A stretch of DNA of 15,568 bases from JBCCWR01 sp039193385 (GTDB lineage Bacteria > Verrucomicrobiota > Verrucomicrobiia > Methylacidiphilales > JBCCWR01): NCBI GenBank assembly GCA_039193385.1, contig JBCCWR010000050.1, forward strand, positions 1-15,568, given 5' to 3'. Under the pieces are notes generated by a model. The model saw only the letters and a program-made list of their open reading frames with translations. It had not been told where the DNA came from and did no database searches. This document shows positions 14,844 to 15,568 of the stretch, in pieces; the stretch's first letter is position 1, and every line of letters starts with the position of its first letter. Position numbers and translations under genes: made by a program.

Positions 14844-15568
14844 ATGTCTGAAGCACTACTTGCTGATCTAACCCCTGCACAAAACGACCTTTTCAAGAAA
14901 GCCACGCAGGCCACAGAAAGAAAAAACACCGACTTTGCCATCACTCTCCTACGCCAATTGCTGAGCCAAACTCCCGGACATATCGAAAGCCGACGCCTGT
15001 TGCGTAGTAATGAGATCATTAAGTTTCGTGCTGCAAATGCTCTTTCACGCTCTATGTCTGGAATGAAAATCGCTCCTATGACCATCAAAGGCAAAGGACT
15101 GGTCAACAAGAACCCTGTGGAAGCCCTTGATGTCGCGGAAAATATTCTGGAACTTGACCCTTTCCATGAACAGGGCAACACCATTTTGGCTGATGCCGGC
15201 AAAGCACTCGGATCAAATGATATCGCACTTCTTGCGCTCGAAACGGTCCGGGAAGGTGATCCTAAAAACACCAATAATATGAAGCGTCTGGCCCTATTGC
15301 ATCTGGAGATGGGAGATCCGGAAAAGGCCGTGCAAATTTATGATAAGATCATCGCTGTTACACCAAATGATGGTGAGGCCATTAAAGGCCAGAAAGACGC
15401 TGCAGCGGCTATGGCAGCAAAAGCAGGTAAATGGGATCAAGAAGGAAGTTTCCGCAATCAATTAAAGAATGCAGATGAAGCAAGACTCTTAGAACAATCT
15501 GCACGTGAAGTGACTTCAGAAGAAGGTATCGACATGCAGCTTCACGAACTATATCAACTTTTCGAAAA
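14844..15568 (+). CDS. TPR protein, partial (3' end beyond window)
   Basis: An ATG at 14844 opens a frame with no stop to the window end (241 codons visible), so the gene is cut off. The protein starts without a signal peptide (MSEALLADLTPAQNDLFKKA) and shows TPR-like helical pairs: TERKNTDFAITLLRQLLSQTPGH (about 26-48), NPVEALDVAENILELDPFH and ALLHLEMGDPEKAVQIYDKI (about 152-171). The following region is Ala/Lys-rich (GQKDAAAAMAAKAG) and ends in charged helices. TPR proteins mediate protein-protein contacts; its partner is unknown. It is divergent from plsY, with only 77 to 128 bases between the starts. TATAAC lies just two bases before the ATG, too close for a normal promoter, so no promoter is assigned. 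Confidence 0.8.
   Translation, partial: MSEALLADLTPAQNDLFKKATQATERKNTDFAITLLRQLLSQTPGHIESRRLLRSNEIIKFRAANALSRSMSGMKIAPMTIKGKGLVNKNPVEALDVAENILELDPFHEQGNTILADAGKALGSNDIALLALETVREGDPKNTNNMKRLALLHLEMGDPEKAVQIYDKIIAVTPNDGEAIKGQKDAAAAMAAKAGKWDQEGSFRNQLKNADEARLLEQSAREVTSEEGIDMQLHELYQLFE

Noticed and set aside
14744..15274. 176-codon open frame on the minus strand opposite the TPR gene
   Set aside because: The plus-strand frame shows clear TPR repeats; the minus frame is Ser/Arg-rich with no recognisable domain.

Overview
The window reads as a chromosomal segment (possibly a metagenome contig) from a moderately AT-rich Gram-negative bacterium, most likely a member of the Verrucomicrobiota, perhaps near the Opitutales. 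The clues are a FecR protein carrying the motif around FHTPSGRGGG...TAGATAAVTGTT, a STAS protein with a MDSTFMG active loop, outer-membrane barrel and PlsY lipid genes, and the rarity of Shine-Dalgarno sequences. The taxonomic call is an inference from family resemblance, not proven here. There are no rRNA, tRNA, CRISPR, transposase or phage genes, and no gene-free stretch above 300 bases (the longest is about 200).

Layout. (1) 1-921: the 3' part of a TPR protein. The first ~45 bases are GC-rich and seem to belong to another gene, so the left edge may be a chimeric contig end. (2) 1021-1530: a STAS anti-sigma-factor antagonist with a promoter so close to its GTG that the mRNA is probably leaderless, ended by a hairpin terminator. 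(3) 1622-4284: a heat-shock operon grpE-dnaJ-rsmE behind a sigma70-like promoter and a 5' UTR hairpin. (4) 7216-4228, minus strand: a compact three-gene acyl-chain operon made of an ACP-FabZ-type dehydratase fusion, a beta-ketoacyl-ACP synthase and a short-chain reductase; the last gene overlaps rsmE tail-to-tail by 57 bp. (5) 7401-8558: a GT4 glycosyltransferase transcribed divergently from the acyl operon. (6) 8681-11807: an exported FecR-domain protein with a beta-rich C-terminal half, an outer-membrane beta-barrel protein 15 bp later, then an EVE-domain protein. (7) 14715-11921, minus strand: plsY-gpsA-gloA-rpe, where gpsA and plsY overlap by ATGA and together make and acylate glycerol-3-phosphate. 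(8) 14844-15568: the 5' part of a TPR protein, running off the window.

How the genes fit together. Much of the window concerns the cell envelope. GpsA and PlsY start phospholipid synthesis. The ACP-DH/KS/KR operon could make or modify an acyl chain but has no enoyl reductase, acyltransferase or thioesterase of its own. The GT4 enzyme could glycosylate a lipid or polysaccharide. The FecR/barrel pair looks like an exported surface protein with an outer-membrane partner. The two best candidates for an undescribed system are the acyl operon with its fused ACP-dehydratase, and the FecR/beta-helix-like protein plus barrel pair.
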